Positions 18,697-27,506 of a DNA stretch of 64,000 nt are shown in pieces. The first letter of the stretch is position 1, and the number at the start of each line of letters is the position of its first letter. The DNA is taken from positions 4,448,501 to 4,512,500 of the forward strand of contig NZ_PJMS01000001.1 in assembly GCF_002846555.1 (NCBI RefSeq). The letters are read 5' to 3'. The position numbers and the translations under genes are program-made. Source of the stretch: Aquimarina sp. MAR_2010_214. Lineage in GTDB: Bacteria > Bacteroidota > Bacteroidia > Flavobacteriales > Flavobacteriaceae. The notes below the pieces were generated by a model. The model was not told where the DNA came from, ran no database searches, and saw only the letters and a list, made by a program, of their open reading frames with translations.

Positions 18697-19186
18697 TGTA
18701 TAAATGTTTTTAAAATTATATCATCTAATTTAATACAAATTACTAATATTCAACTACTTAAATAACGTAAACAAATTAAGGTTTTCAAATCTATTTATAT
18801 CTTTTTAGGATTACTTAAAATTGTTTAATACAGTGTTATCATACTTCCAAAATATTTAGAGAGTGCATCAAAAGAAGAAAAAGAATCTTATTACACCTCA
18901 ACTAAAAGCAAAAATGTTTAAGCAAAACCTCTAACCAATAGTAATCGAATTCGAGTGCGATACTCTTTTCTTTTCAAAATCAAAAAAATGTTGATCTGTA
19001 TTAAAACATCAATAAATTAAACATTTAGCTTTACTTTTGAATTGTAATTTAACACACCATGAATATTGCTCTAAAACAAGTCGAATTGGTAAAAAACAGC
19101 GCTATTGCAGCATTAAGTAAATCTGTTTAAATACTATAATTCTTAGCATAAGGAAATTAAACAACCAGAATTTCACACAAAAATAC
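18697..19186. other. Intergenic region with a gene fossil
   Basis: These 490 bp hold the presumed promoter of the leftward peptide gene, the fossil of an aspartoacylase 3' end (18,859-18,948), and a 23-codon open stretch at 19,059-19,130. The last starts MNIALKQVELVKN and could be the start of a lost gene. The rest is AT-rich with no other feature seen. Confidence 0.5.
18859..18948 (+). pseudogene. Decayed duplicate of the aspartoacylase 3' end
   Basis: This stretch aligns with the last 27 codons of the 17,159-18,397 gene and its trailing bases. The translated ESASKEEKESYYTSTKSKN matches ESASREKEYRYTSWSKSKN, and both are followed by a similar AACC/ACTCTnAACCAATA(A/G)TAAT sequence. It then shifts frame and stops early. 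No other part of the gene is recognisable upstream, so only the end of a second copy remains. Confidence 0.7.
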
Positions 19187-19843
19187 ATGAAGAGATTATT
19201 AAGTTATCTATGGCCATTTACCAAAGAAGTTTCCTCAAAAATTAACGGAACCTTAGAACTCACATGGATGAACGGTAAAAAAGTGCTGGATAGCCAAAAT
19301 GCAAATTACTCCTACGGATCGTTACAAAAATTACTTAGTTATGGGCTTTCACAAATAGATATTTCTACCAATAGTGAAATCCTTTTACTAGGACTTGGTG
19401 GCGGAAGTGTAATAGAGACGCTTAGAAATACATTTAATCATCACGGAAAAATTACGGCTGTAGAAATTGATGCAGTGATTATCGAAATCGCTAAAAACGA
19501 ATTTAATGTAATTGAGAATCAAAATCTTGAGATCTATTGTGAAGATGCATTTTCCTATGTTAATTATTGTGTGTCACAATTTGAAATTATAATCATCGAT
19601 ATTTTTATTGATAATCAAGTTCCGGAACAGTTTTATGAAAATCAATTCTGGAAAAACCTTATTCCTCTATTAAAACCTAATGGACAAATCCTATTTAATG
19701 CTGGAATTAATTTGAAGGAAAACATCAAAATAGAATCTCTCAAATCCATGGTTAAATCCGATATCGAATTTTCACAACACAATCAGGTTCAAGGAATCAA
19801 CACACTGTTAATTGGGAAGAAAAGGTCAAGAGATAAAGATTAA
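19187..19843 (+). CDS. Spermidine synthase-like methyltransferase-fold protein
   Basis: This 218-residue protein has a Rossmann methyltransferase/aminopropyltransferase fold. The nucleotide motif LLLGLGGGSVIETL lies near 67-80, TAVEIDAVIIEIAK near 94-107 gives the acidic residue that holds the ribose, and IIIDIFIDNQVPEQFY near 135-150 follows. The last corresponds to the D-x-F active-site region of the spermidine synthase family. The protein is shorter than true spermidine synthases and lacks their full N-terminal beta domain, so a different acceptor is likely. It is transcribed alone or with the dehydratase 72 bp downstream. Confidence 0.8.
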   Translation: MKRLLSYLWPFTKEVSSKINGTLELTWMNGKKVLDSQNANYSYGSLQKLLSYGLSQIDISTNSEILLLGLGGGSVIETLRNTFNHHGKITAVEIDAVIIEIAKNEFNVIENQNLEIYCEDAFSYVNYCVSQFEIIIIDIFIDNQVPEQFYENQFWKNLIPLLKPNGQILFNAGINLKENIKIESLKSMVKSDIEFSQHNQVQGINTLLIGKKRSRDKD

Positions 19844-19915
19844 AAACTACAATATCTATTTTTGTTAATTCAATAAAATTATAATTTTAGGCTTCGATAT
19901 TAATACGACATCAAA

Positions 19916-20854
19916 ATGACTAAGCAAGAGCTAAAAGATTGCCATCAAAGTATTATTCCGTATATCCATAAAACTCCTGTACTTACTTCTAGGTTGCTTA
20001 ATGAGATTTCTGGAGTAGAGTTATATTTTAAATGCGAAAATTTTCAGCGTATGGGAGCATTCAAAATGAGAGGTGCTACCCATGCCATTTTAAGATTATC
20101 TGAGGATCAAAAATCTAAAGGTGTCGTGACACATTCTTCTGGTAATTTTGCTCAAGCTCTGTCATTGGCTGCACAAAGTATAGGGATCAAAGCCTATATC
20201 GTAATGCCATCTAATGCTCCACAGGTTAAAAAAGATGCAGTAAAAGGGTATGGAGGTGAAATCATTGAATGCCCTCCTACTCTTGAAGATCGAGAACGAA
20301 CTGCTACTCAAATTCAACAAGAAAAAGGAGCTACATTTTTGCACCCATCAAATAATCTAAATGTAATTTTAGGTCAGGGTACTGTCGCCCTAGAGCTACT
20401 AGAAGAGTATCCGGATCTCGAATATCTTTTTACTCCGGTTGGTGGTGGTGGACTTATTGCAGGAACCGCTTTGGCAGCTCACTTCTATGGTAATCAATGT
20501 AAAGTGATAGGAGGCGAACCTCATGAGGTTGATGATGCGTATCGTTCTTTACAAAGTGGTAAAATTGAAACTAATGAAACCATAAATACTATTGCAGACG
20601 GACTCAAAACACAATTGGGAGACATTAATTTCCCTATCCTTCAAAAGTATGTTTCAGAAATCATTAGAGTTGAAGAACAAGAAATTATAACAGCAATGAA
20701 ATTGATATGGGAACGTATGAAAATCGTTGTAGAACCATCTTCTGCTGTTTCTTTTGCTGCTCTACTTCATAATAAAGAACGTTTTAAAGGTAAAAAAGTT
20801 GGGATTATCCTCTCGGGAGGTAATGTAGATTTAGGGAATCTTCCGTTTTCGTAA
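19916..20854 (+). CDS. PLP-dependent threonine/serine dehydratase or serine racemase
   Basis: This is a 312-residue fold-type II PLP enzyme. The Schiff-base lysine is Lys50 in GAFKMRGA, the substrate-binding loop is SSGNFAQALS near 74-83, and the phosphate-binding glycine loop is PVGGGGLIAGT near 176-186. There is no C-terminal ACT regulatory domain, so it is the short, catabolic or racemase-type form and not the feedback-controlled biosynthetic IlvA. Serine racemase, threonine dehydratase and hydroxyaspartate dehydratase share these motifs, so the exact substrate remains open. Confidence 0.9.
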   Translation: MTKQELKDCHQSIIPYIHKTPVLTSRLLNEISGVELYFKCENFQRMGAFKMRGATHAILRLSEDQKSKGVVTHSSGNFAQALSLAAQSIGIKAYIVMPSNAPQVKKDAVKGYGGEIIECPPTLEDRERTATQIQQEKGATFLHPSNNLNVILGQGTVALELLEEYPDLEYLFTPVGGGGLIAGTALAAHFYGNQCKVIGGEPHEVDDAYRSLQSGKIETNETINTIADGLKTQLGDINFPILQKYVSEIIRVEEQEIITAMKLIWERMKIVVEPSSAVSFAALLHNKERFKGKKVGIILSGGNVDLGNLPFS

Positions 20855-20935
20855 TCAGAATATATCCATGATAACATTTCCACTGAAAACAGTGTACTCC
20901 CACATAGCATTTATGTACTACATTTATAACAAATT

Positions 20936-21598
20936 ATGTGCTCTATAAAAACAAATATTGTGAAGATAAATACATATCTTTTATTAGCGATTTTGATTTG
21001 TTGCACCTCATGTAACACTAATAAAAATTCAAAGGAAACTATTGACCAATCAAAAAAGAGCAATGAGATTGCTGCTACTCACAATCAAGATGATAGAATT
21101 ATTACTACAAAAGCAACAGTTTTATCGGTTGAAGAAACTTTAATCATGCCTGATGATTACCTTACAACAGTCCTAACAGCTATAACAAGTACTAATGACA
21201 CCATAGCATTTGTAGATATGGACGGTTTTGAAAAGCTGGTCAATACAGAAGTTACCATCTCTTATCAACTAAAATCAAATCAGAAAAAATTAATAGTTTG
21301 TTTTGATTGCACGTCATATTCCAAACCAATTAAGTTAGCAAATATCACATCAATTGCACCCTTGATGGAATTCAAACTATTAAGGTTAAAAGAATATGAG
21401 GAAGATGAATATATCACTACTGCCTCATCGTTTATCATGAATACTAAAGATGGTAAAATTGAGCGTTTTTACACCAATATATTTGACCTAATTGAAGATA
21501 GCACTAAAATGAAAAGTGCATTATTTAATTATGGAATTGTAACAGAATATACTCCAGAACTACTCAATCGCGATGAATTACGATTATTATTAGAATAG
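20936..21598 (+). CDS. Hypothetical lipoprotein
   Basis: This 220-residue protein has an N-terminal hydrophobic segment ending in the lipobox CCTSC at about residue 26, then a polar linker and a soluble domain of about 170 residues. I do not recognise the family. The domain alternates short beta-like stretches (ITTKATVLSVEETLI, VTISYQLKSNQKKLIVCFDC) with acidic loops, which suggests a beta-rich fold. It lies alone between the dehydratase gene and the BlaI operator region. Nothing in the sequence defines a role. Confidence 0.75.
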   Translation: MCSIKTNIVKINTYLLLAILICCTSCNTNKNSKETIDQSKKSNEIAATHNQDDRIITTKATVLSVEETLIMPDDYLTTVLTAITSTNDTIAFVDMDGFEKLVNTEVTISYQLKSNQKKLIVCFDCTSYSKPIKLANITSIAPLMEFKLLRLKEYEEDEYITTASSFIMNTKDGKIERFYTNIFDLIEDSTKMKSALFNYGIVTEYTPELLNRDELRLLLE

Positions 21599-21748
21599 CT
21601 ATTTACTTCTTATACTCTAAAAAAAAAGTAGAAACTATTTTCTAAAATGGTAATCATTTTTTAGATACCTACTCTTCTAAAACATATTATCATTTTTTTA
21701 ACATCCGATAAAAAACACTTTAAAATCAGTAGCTAACACATTAAATCT

Positions 21749-21802
21749 ACTAACTTATTAGTTGAACTACTAATTTATTAGTTGTAAAACTAAAAGATTA
21801 GT
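21749..21802 (+). promoter_or_regulatory. Three BlaI-type operator dyads at 20-bp spacing
   Basis: Three 14-bp dyads start at 21,749 (ACTAACTTATTAGT), 21,769 (ACTAATTTATTAGT, perfect) and 21,789 (ACTAAAAGATTAGT). The start-to-start distance is exactly 20 bp both times. The second overlaps the likely -33 TTG, and the third lies between it and the -7 box. BlaI/MecI repressors bind such dyads, so autorepression of this operon is expected. Confidence 0.8.
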
Positions 21803-21812
21803 AGTACGTTTG
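21782..21812 (+). promoter_or_regulatory. Promoter of the BlaI-M56 operon
   Basis: TTG at 21,782-21,784 and TACGTTTG at 21,805-21,812 are separated by 20 bp. They fit the Bacteroidota -33/-7 promoter (TTTG, about 19 bp, TAnnTTTG). The box lies 18 bp before the BlaI start and is overlapped by operator dyads. Confidence 0.7.
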
Positions 21813-21830
21813 CTTTATAAAATTGATACT

Positions 21831-22190
21831 ATGCAAAAATTAGCCAAAAGAGAAGAACAGATTATGCAAAGTCTGTGGAAATTGGAAAAAGCATTTATAA
21901 AGGAGATCATTGAAGAGCTTTCTGATCCTAAGCCACATTATAATACTACTGCTACTATTGTAAAAATTTTAGAAGAAAAAGGGTTTATAAGTCATGTAGC
22001 CTATGGAAACAGTTTTCAATATTATCCTTTAGTATCAAAAGATGAGTATCAAAAGGAAGTCTTGGGCGAAGTAATGCACAATTATTTTGATAATTCTCCT
22101 TTGGCTTTGGTTAAATTCTTTGCCAAAGAAGAGAAAATAAATACCGACGAATTAGAGGAAATAATTCAACTGATAAAAAACAAGAAATAA
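21831..22190 (+). CDS. BlaI/MecI/CopY-family transcriptional repressor
   Basis: This is a 119-residue winged-helix repressor. The N-terminal REEQIMQSLWKLEKAFIKEII and the recognition-helix region HYNTTATIVKILEEKGFISH (about 38-57) are typical of the BlaI/MecI family, followed by a wing and a C-terminal dimerisation helix. The start at 21,831 matches family N-termini; the upstream ATG at 21,810 overlaps the -7 box and is rejected. Its stop overlaps the start of the M56 sensor by one base. In the family, the sensor protease triggers cleavage of the repressor and so derepresses the operon. Confidence 0.93.
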   Translation: MQKLAKREEQIMQSLWKLEKAFIKEIIEELSDPKPHYNTTATIVKILEEKGFISHVAYGNSFQYYPLVSKDEYQKEVLGEVMHNYFDNSPLALVKFFAKEEKINTDELEEIIQLIKNKK

Positions 22191-24862
22191 TGGACTATAT
22201 CATACATAGCTCGGCATTAATAGGATTATCATATATTATATATCGATTTTTTCTTTCTAAAGAGACCTTTTACCATTTAAACAGATGGGTATTATTATCA
22301 TTGGTGGTGCTTTCATTCACTTTACCTTTTATTACTGTTCCAGAAAATTTATCATTTAAAAATGCTCTATTTCAAGAAGTAGAAATACAGCCATCAAATT
22401 CTCCTGCTATAGATCATAAAATATCAGAAACAAGTACAAAAACTGAAGACACATCAGCTATAGATACTTCTAACATCAGTACTATTTCGGTTAGCATGTT
22501 TTTAGACTGGAGATCAATTCTGCTATACATTTATGTATTAGGTATATTAGTATTTGGTATTCATTTTATTATTCAATTGGGAGTTCTATTATATCGTATT
22601 TCTAAATATCCAACTGTAGAAGTTGATGATTATAAAATTGTAGAAACCGATAAAAAACATGCTCCTTACTCATTTTGGAATCGGATATTTATGAATCCCA
22701 GTCAATACAATCCAGATACGTATTTACAAATCCTAAAACACGAACAAGTACATATTAAAGGTAAACATAGTATCGATATGTTATTAGTTGAGTTATTGGT
22801 GATGATGCAGTGGTTTAACCCTTTTGCTTGGTTATACCGCAGAGCCATCGATAACAATCTAGAATACCTAACCGACAATAATATGCTTAATATAGGTGAG
22901 GACAGAGAAGTTTATCAAATGAACCTTCTCAAAGTCTCCACCCCAAATATGCCAACAGGTTTGGCAACAAGTTACAATCAATCATTTCTCAAAAAACGAA
23001 TACTCATGATGAATTCTAAAAAATCAACATCAAAATCAGGGTGGAAATACCTAATCATTATTCCACTACTCGCTATCACCGTGTTTTCTTTTAACCCGGT
23101 AAAACCTAATGAAGTACTGGTAAATCATGATAAAGAACCTATGGATGTGACTGTAGATTTCGGAAAAGGATCTATATCATCTAGTGCTCAAAATGACTTT
23201 ACTAAGGGAGTTTGGGATGCCGAAGTTGGAGGAGGTAAATTATGTATTATGTACAGAAGTGCAGAACCTCTTAAACGAAATTTCTGGTCTATGACCAGAT
23301 GTTATGATCCAGCCTATTTTAAAGATTTTCCTAATGGAGACCGACAACAATTTAAAATTACAAAAGATGCAGGAACTATGACCTATATTGGTCAGTTTGA
23401 TAACAAAATTGGTGATGGAAGATATACTTTCACTCCTAATGAAGCTTTTATTACATCACTTAAAGCTTATGGTTTGCATGTAGATAACAAAGATTTAGTT
23501 CATTGTTTCCTTACAGGTTTTGACAACAATTACCTTAGTTATCTGAAACGTGAAAATCTAAAAATCGATCAAGATGATTTTGAAGATATTATTCATAAAT
23601 CACTTCCGCTTGATAAGCTAAAAATGTATCGAAAAGAACTTGCCCGATTAGGTTATGAGAATTATACCATGGAAGAGGTTAGTAAACTTAATTTGTTCAA
23701 TGTTGATGTTGCCTATATTTCATTTATCAATACATTAAATGGTAATAAAACATCCTTAAAAAAGATTACAAAAGCCAAAATCCATAATGTCTCTTCTGAA
23801 TTTATTAAATCATATCGAGATAATGGCTATGGTAATCTGTCTCTTGATGATTATATGAAATTAAAAATTCACGATGTGACTCCAGATTTTATTGAGTCAT
23901 TTAAAAAGGCCGGACATACTAATATCACTGTAAAAGAAGCCAAAAACCTTAAAATTCATAATGTTACTCCGGTATATGTAAATAGTTTTAAGAAAGCGGG
24001 ATATCCCAATATTACTTTACAGGAAGCAAAGAAACTCAAAATTCATGGTGTAACTCCAGAACTTATAAAGGCATATAAAAAAGCCGGGCAAAATAATATT
24101 TCATTACGAGAAGCTATAAAACTAAAGATTCATGATATCACACCGGGCCAGGTAAAAACAGCTAAAGGTTTTTCTTCTTCTAAAAGCAAGAGAGATCAAA
24201 ATACGCTGTCGAGTTCTACCAATAGTCGTGGTGTCTCACAAAATGATCAGCAAACGCCAAATGATTTTATTAGACAATTTAAACAACTTGGTTATGACAA
24301 TGTACCTATTGATGATATCATCAAACTAAAAATACACAATGTAACCCCAGAATTTATCAAAATGTTTAATAAAGCTGGTTACAATAACATTCCTCTAAAT
24401 GATGTAGTTGCTTTAAAAATTCATAATGTGACTCCTGATTTTATTGATTCGTTTAAAAAAGCCGGATATAAAAACATCTCTTTGGATGAGGCAAAATCAT
24501 TAAAAATACACAACGTATCTCCTAATGCTGCTTCAGAATATATAAAAATAGGGTATTCTAATATCTCTATAAACAAATTAATATCTCTAAAGATTCATAA
24601 TGTATCTCCAGAATATATTAAAGAATTCAAAAAGACACAATTCGGTGATCTTCCGCTAGATGATATCATGTCATTCAAAATTCATAGAGTCACTCCAGAG
24701 TTTGTACAATCTTTTAAAGATATAGGGTTCAAAAATATAACAGCTGATCAAGCAAAGAGTCTTAAAATTCATAATGTTACACCAGAGTTTATAAAATCCT
24801 TAAAAGAACAGGACAAAGATATTTCGTTAGAACAAGCGATCAGAATCAAAATTCATTTTTAA
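22190..24862 (+). CDS. M56-family (BlaR1-like) membrane metallopeptidase sensor with repeat domain
   Basis: This 890-residue protein pairs with the BlaI repressor. The N-terminal 300 residues hold four hydrophobic helices and the zinc protease motif HEQVH near 184-188, followed by the family N-x-E-Y-x-x-D type motif in NLEYLTDNNML. After the last helix (about 285-300) comes an exported region. From about residue 525 to the end are twelve copies of a roughly 24-residue unit with the core LKIHNVTPEFIKSFKKAGY and a following NISLDEA. A serine-rich linker splits the copies five and seven. The sensor is not a penicillin-binding domain as in BlaR1, so the ligand is unknown. Confidence 0.9.
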   Translation: MDYIIHSSALIGLSYIIYRFFLSKETFYHLNRWVLLSLVVLSFTLPFITVPENLSFKNALFQEVEIQPSNSPAIDHKISETSTKTEDTSAIDTSNISTISVSMFLDWRSILLYIYVLGILVFGIHFIIQLGVLLYRISKYPTVEVDDYKIVETDKKHAPYSFWNRIFMNPSQYNPDTYLQILKHEQVHIKGKHSIDMLLVELLVMMQWFNPFAWLYRRAIDNNLEYLTDNNMLNIGEDREVYQMNLLKVSTPNMPTGLATSYNQSFLKKRILMMNSKKSTSKSGWKYLIIIPLLAITVFSFNPVKPNEVLVNHDKEPMDVTVDFGKGSISSSAQNDFTKGVWDAEVGGGKLCIMYRSAEPLKRNFWSMTRCYDPAYFKDFPNGDRQQFKITKDAGTMTYIGQFDNKIGDGRYTFTPNEAFITSLKAYGLHVDNKDLVHCFLTGFDNNYLSYLKRENLKIDQDDFEDIIHKSLPLDKLKMYRKELARLGYENYTMEEVSKLNLFNVDVAYISFINTLNGNKTSLKKITKAKIHNVSSEFIKSYRDNGYGNLSLDDYMKLKIHDVTPDFIESFKKAGHTNITVKEAKNLKIHNVTPVYVNSFKKAGYPNITLQEAKKLKIHGVTPELIKAYKKAGQNNISLREAIKLKIHDITPGQVKTAKGFSSSKSKRDQNTLSSSTNSRGVSQNDQQTPNDFIRQFKQLGYDNVPIDDIIKLKIHNVTPEFIKMFNKAGYNNIPLNDVVALKIHNVTPDFIDSFKKAGYKNISLDEAKSLKIHNVSPNAASEYIKIGYSNISINKLISLKIHNVSPEYIKEFKKTQFGDLPLDDIMSFKIHRVTPEFVQSFKDIGFKNITADQAKSLKIHNVTPEFIKSLKEQDKDISLEQAIRIKIHF
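23764..24862 (+). repeat. Twelve tandem KIH-x-V-T/S-P repeats in the M56 sensor
   Basis: Twelve in-frame units of about 22-24 codons each carry K-I-H, V-[TS]-P, an aromatic-hydrophobic helix and a G-[YF]-x-N-[IL] turn. At DNA level the copies have diverged, with only short shared runs such as AAAATTCATAATGT. They therefore look old and selected for protein sequence, not recently expanded. The linker between units five and six reads SSSKSKRDQN and onward. Confidence 0.85.
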
Positions 24863-24908
24863 ATATTTATAATAAGCTAACCAAAATTCAATCAATCAAA
24901 AAACGGGA

Positions 24909-24938
24909 ATGGCTCTATGATAATTATCATAGAGCCAT
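24909..24938. terminator. Perfect 30-bp palindrome, bidirectional terminator
   Basis: A perfect inverted repeat (left arm ATGGCTCTATGATAA) lies between the convergent M56 and M57 genes. On the minus strand it is followed by TCCCGTTTTTTGATT, a good T-run. On the plus strand the T-run is weak. It probably separates both transcripts. Confidence 0.75.
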
Positions 24939-24994
24939 CTTAATTAAAGTTATAAAGGTATTTAGATAGTAAAACACATTAAGAGTTAGAATTA

Positions 24995-25819
24995 CTAATT
25001 TCCATAAGCCCAAGTGATAGCCGTTCTATCATCTCTCGACCATCCAGGTGTTGAACTGAATCTCCAATTACATGTATATACGCTACTTTTCATGACAGAA
25101 CCACAATTATTTCTTTGATGATATGAAGGACCATTAGTCCCAGGAATCTGACCTCCATCATTCTGATCAGAATGTAAATAACCAAGATTATGTCCTAGTT
25201 CGTGTATCAACAAAGCCATTGTAGATTCATCACCTGGATGAGATTTAGCTGTATTTACTCTCATCCAGGCGCCAACATTTCCTCTACCATCAGGTAACAG
25301 CGCTCTCGCCCATGCAACTTCATTAGAATTATACCAAGACCCTACCAAAATATCTGCACTCGACCTGGTATACGTTCTTCTAATATTAATATTAGCACTT
25401 GAACGACTCCAATGATAAGCCGCCCAGGAAAGTACGTACTCTAAATCTCTGGGGTAGTTTCTTTCAACATAATAACTAACATTTCTGGAGTTACTATAAT
25501 ATACCCCATTCCCAACATAGTTCCATTGGTTTTTTTCCTGAACACTTCCTTTTTTGGATGGGTTTTTATCCATATTACCTTTTAATGCAAAAGGAATCAC
25601 GTAGTCATCGTGTATAAAAGCTTCATCTTTAAAATTTGGTATAAGATCTTCCTTAGAATATCCTTTTTCGATTAAATAATCCAAAGTAGCTGTAGCTTCT
25701 TTAGATAATGATTGTTCTTCTTGATTCAGATCTTCCTGATCTAAACCATCATTTTGACAACTAGCACATAACAAAATAGTGGTCAAAAAAATACTGAGTT
25801 TGAATTTGTGTGTTAACAT
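24995..25819 (-). CDS. M57-family zinc metalloprotease lipoprotein
   Basis: This is a secreted metzincin of 274 residues. The signal segment ends in the lipobox LLCASC at about residue 21. The zinc site HELGHNLGYLH, an HExxHxxGxxH motif, lies near residues 204-214, and the Met-turn candidate is in SVMKSS about 30 residues later. The preceding VGNGVYYSNSRNVSYYVER region belongs to the M57 prodomain/catalytic start. The family occurs widely in Bacteroidota as dual-action proteases; the substrate is unknown. It is a single gene facing the M56 gene. Confidence 0.88.
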   Translation of the reverse strand: MLTHKFKLSIFLTTILLCASCQNDGLDQEDLNQEEQSLSKEATATLDYLIEKGYSKEDLIPNFKDEAFIHDDYVIPFALKGNMDKNPSKKGSVQEKNQWNYVGNGVYYSNSRNVSYYVERNYPRDLEYVLSWAAYHWSRSSANINIRRTYTRSSADILVGSWYNSNEVAWARALLPDGRGNVGAWMRVNTAKSHPGDESTMALLIHELGHNLGYLHSDQNDGGQIPGTNGPSYHQRNNCGSVMKSSVYTCNWRFSSTPGWSRDDRTAITWAYGN

Positions 25820-26029
25820 AATTATATAGTTTAAAATTACTATTAAAAATTATACAATTATTTAATACAAAAATTACATTATATTACCTTAATATAATAC
25901 TAAACTTGCCAATTAATTATTATTAATGTTAAAATTATAAATAAAAATTACACTCTTAGTTATTATAATTCTTAACACCCAACTTTTCTCTACTCACTAA
26001 ATGACAAATTAAGGAGTATCTCATACTTT

Positions 26030-27499
26030 TTATACTCTAGGCAAATCTCCTTCTCCTTTAAGTGGCAGATTAGACGACCCCATCAAATAGGTATCTATGT
26101 GATATGCAGCTTCTCTACCTTCTGCAATTGCCCAAACAATTAATGACTGTCCTCTACGGGTGTCACCTGCTGCAAAAACTCCTTTTACATTGGTTGAATA
26201 ATCTTGTTCACTAGCCTTAATATTTGTTCTTGCATCCATATCAATTCCTAATTGCTCTGCAATAGTTGGTTCTGATCCTGTAAACCCTAATGCCAACAAA
26301 GCTAATTCACATTTCCATTCTTTCTCTGTACCCAGAATTTCTTTCAAAGTAAAACGACCGTTTTCTTTTACCCATTCTACTTCGGTAGTAAGTAAACCTT
26401 TTAGGTTTCCATTTTGATCCCCCAAAAACTCTTTGGTAGAGATACTCCAATTACGAGTTACTCCCTCCTGATGAGATGAGCTTGTGCGTAAACGCATTGG
26501 CCAAAACGGCCAGGGTTGATTTGCTGGACGTTCTATGGTTCCCTTCCCCATGATCTCAAAATTAGTAACAGAAGCTGCACCATGACGCACAGAAGTTCCT
26601 ATACAATCTGATCCGGTATCTCCTCCTCCTATTACAATCACATCTTTTCCTGTAGCCAGAATTTCTTCTCCTAAATCTTTTATCCCGTCAACTCTTCTGT
26701 TATTTTGTGGTAAAAAATCCATGGCTTGCACTACTCCTTTAAGATCAGCTCCTTTAACTGATAAATTACGGCGAACTGTAGCTCCTGTACACAATACTAC
26801 AGCATCAAAATCAGCTTTTAACTGATCTGCTTTGACCTCTTTTCCTATATGAGCATTCGTTTTAAAAACAATACCTTCTTGTTCTAAAATAGCAACACGA
26901 CGATCAATTACATTTTTTTCCATTTTAAAGTCAGGAATACCATAACGCAGCAACCCTCCCACTTTTTCATCTCTTTCAAAAACCGTAACCAAATGTCCGG
27001 CACGGTTTAATTGTTGAGCAGTTGCTAATCCAGCAGGTCCAGATCCAATTACAGCTACTGTCTTACCTGTTCTTTCGCTTGGAGGATTAGCCTTAATCCA
27101 ATCGTTTTCAAAAGCTTGTTCTACAATGTTTTTTTCAATATTTTCAATAGTTACAGGATCTTCATTTATACCTAACACACAAGCTTCTTCACATGGTGCC
27201 GGACATAATCTCCCTGTGAACTCAGGAAAATTATTGGTTGAATGTAGAATTTCTGCCGCTTTTTTCCACTTACCACGATATACAGCATCATTAAAATCAG
27301 GAATCAGGTTACCCAATGGGCATCCACTATGACAAAATGGTATTCCACAATCCATACAGCGTGCTCCTTGATTTTTGAGTTTTCCCTCAGGCATTCCGAC
27401 GGTAAACTCTTTATATTCTTTGATACGATCTTTTACAGCTTGGTACTGTTCTATCTCTCTTTCAAATTCTAAAAATCCAGTTATCTTTCCCATACTCAA
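26030..27499 (-). CDS. gltD: Glutamate synthase small subunit
   Basis: This is the NADPH-oxidising subunit of glutamate synthase, 489 residues. The N-terminal cysteine cluster includes RCMDCGIPFCHSGCPLGN and CPAPCEEACVLG, which bind two Fe-S clusters. The FAD motif VAVIGSGPAGLATA lies near 149-162, and the NADPH motif VIGGGDTGSDCIGTS near 289-303. The C-terminal GVFAAGDTRRGQSLIVWAI is the final FAD-binding signature. It starts 7 bp after the gltB stop and is cotranscribed with it. Electrons pass from NADPH to the large subunit for 2-oxoglutarate amidation. Confidence 0.96.
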   Translation of the reverse strand: MSMGKITGFLEFEREIEQYQAVKDRIKEYKEFTVGMPEGKLKNQGARCMDCGIPFCHSGCPLGNLIPDFNDAVYRGKWKKAAEILHSTNNFPEFTGRLCPAPCEEACVLGINEDPVTIENIEKNIVEQAFENDWIKANPPSERTGKTVAVIGSGPAGLATAQQLNRAGHLVTVFERDEKVGGLLRYGIPDFKMEKNVIDRRVAILEQEGIVFKTNAHIGKEVKADQLKADFDAVVLCTGATVRRNLSVKGADLKGVVQAMDFLPQNNRRVDGIKDLGEEILATGKDVIVIGGGDTGSDCIGTSVRHGAASVTNFEIMGKGTIERPANQPWPFWPMRLRTSSSHQEGVTRNWSISTKEFLGDQNGNLKGLLTTEVEWVKENGRFTLKEILGTEKEWKCELALLALGFTGSEPTIAEQLGIDMDARTNIKASEQDYSTNVKGVFAAGDTRRGQSLIVWAIAEGREAAYHIDTYLMGSSNLPLKGEGDLPRV

Positions 27500-27506
27500 T
27501 ATCGTT

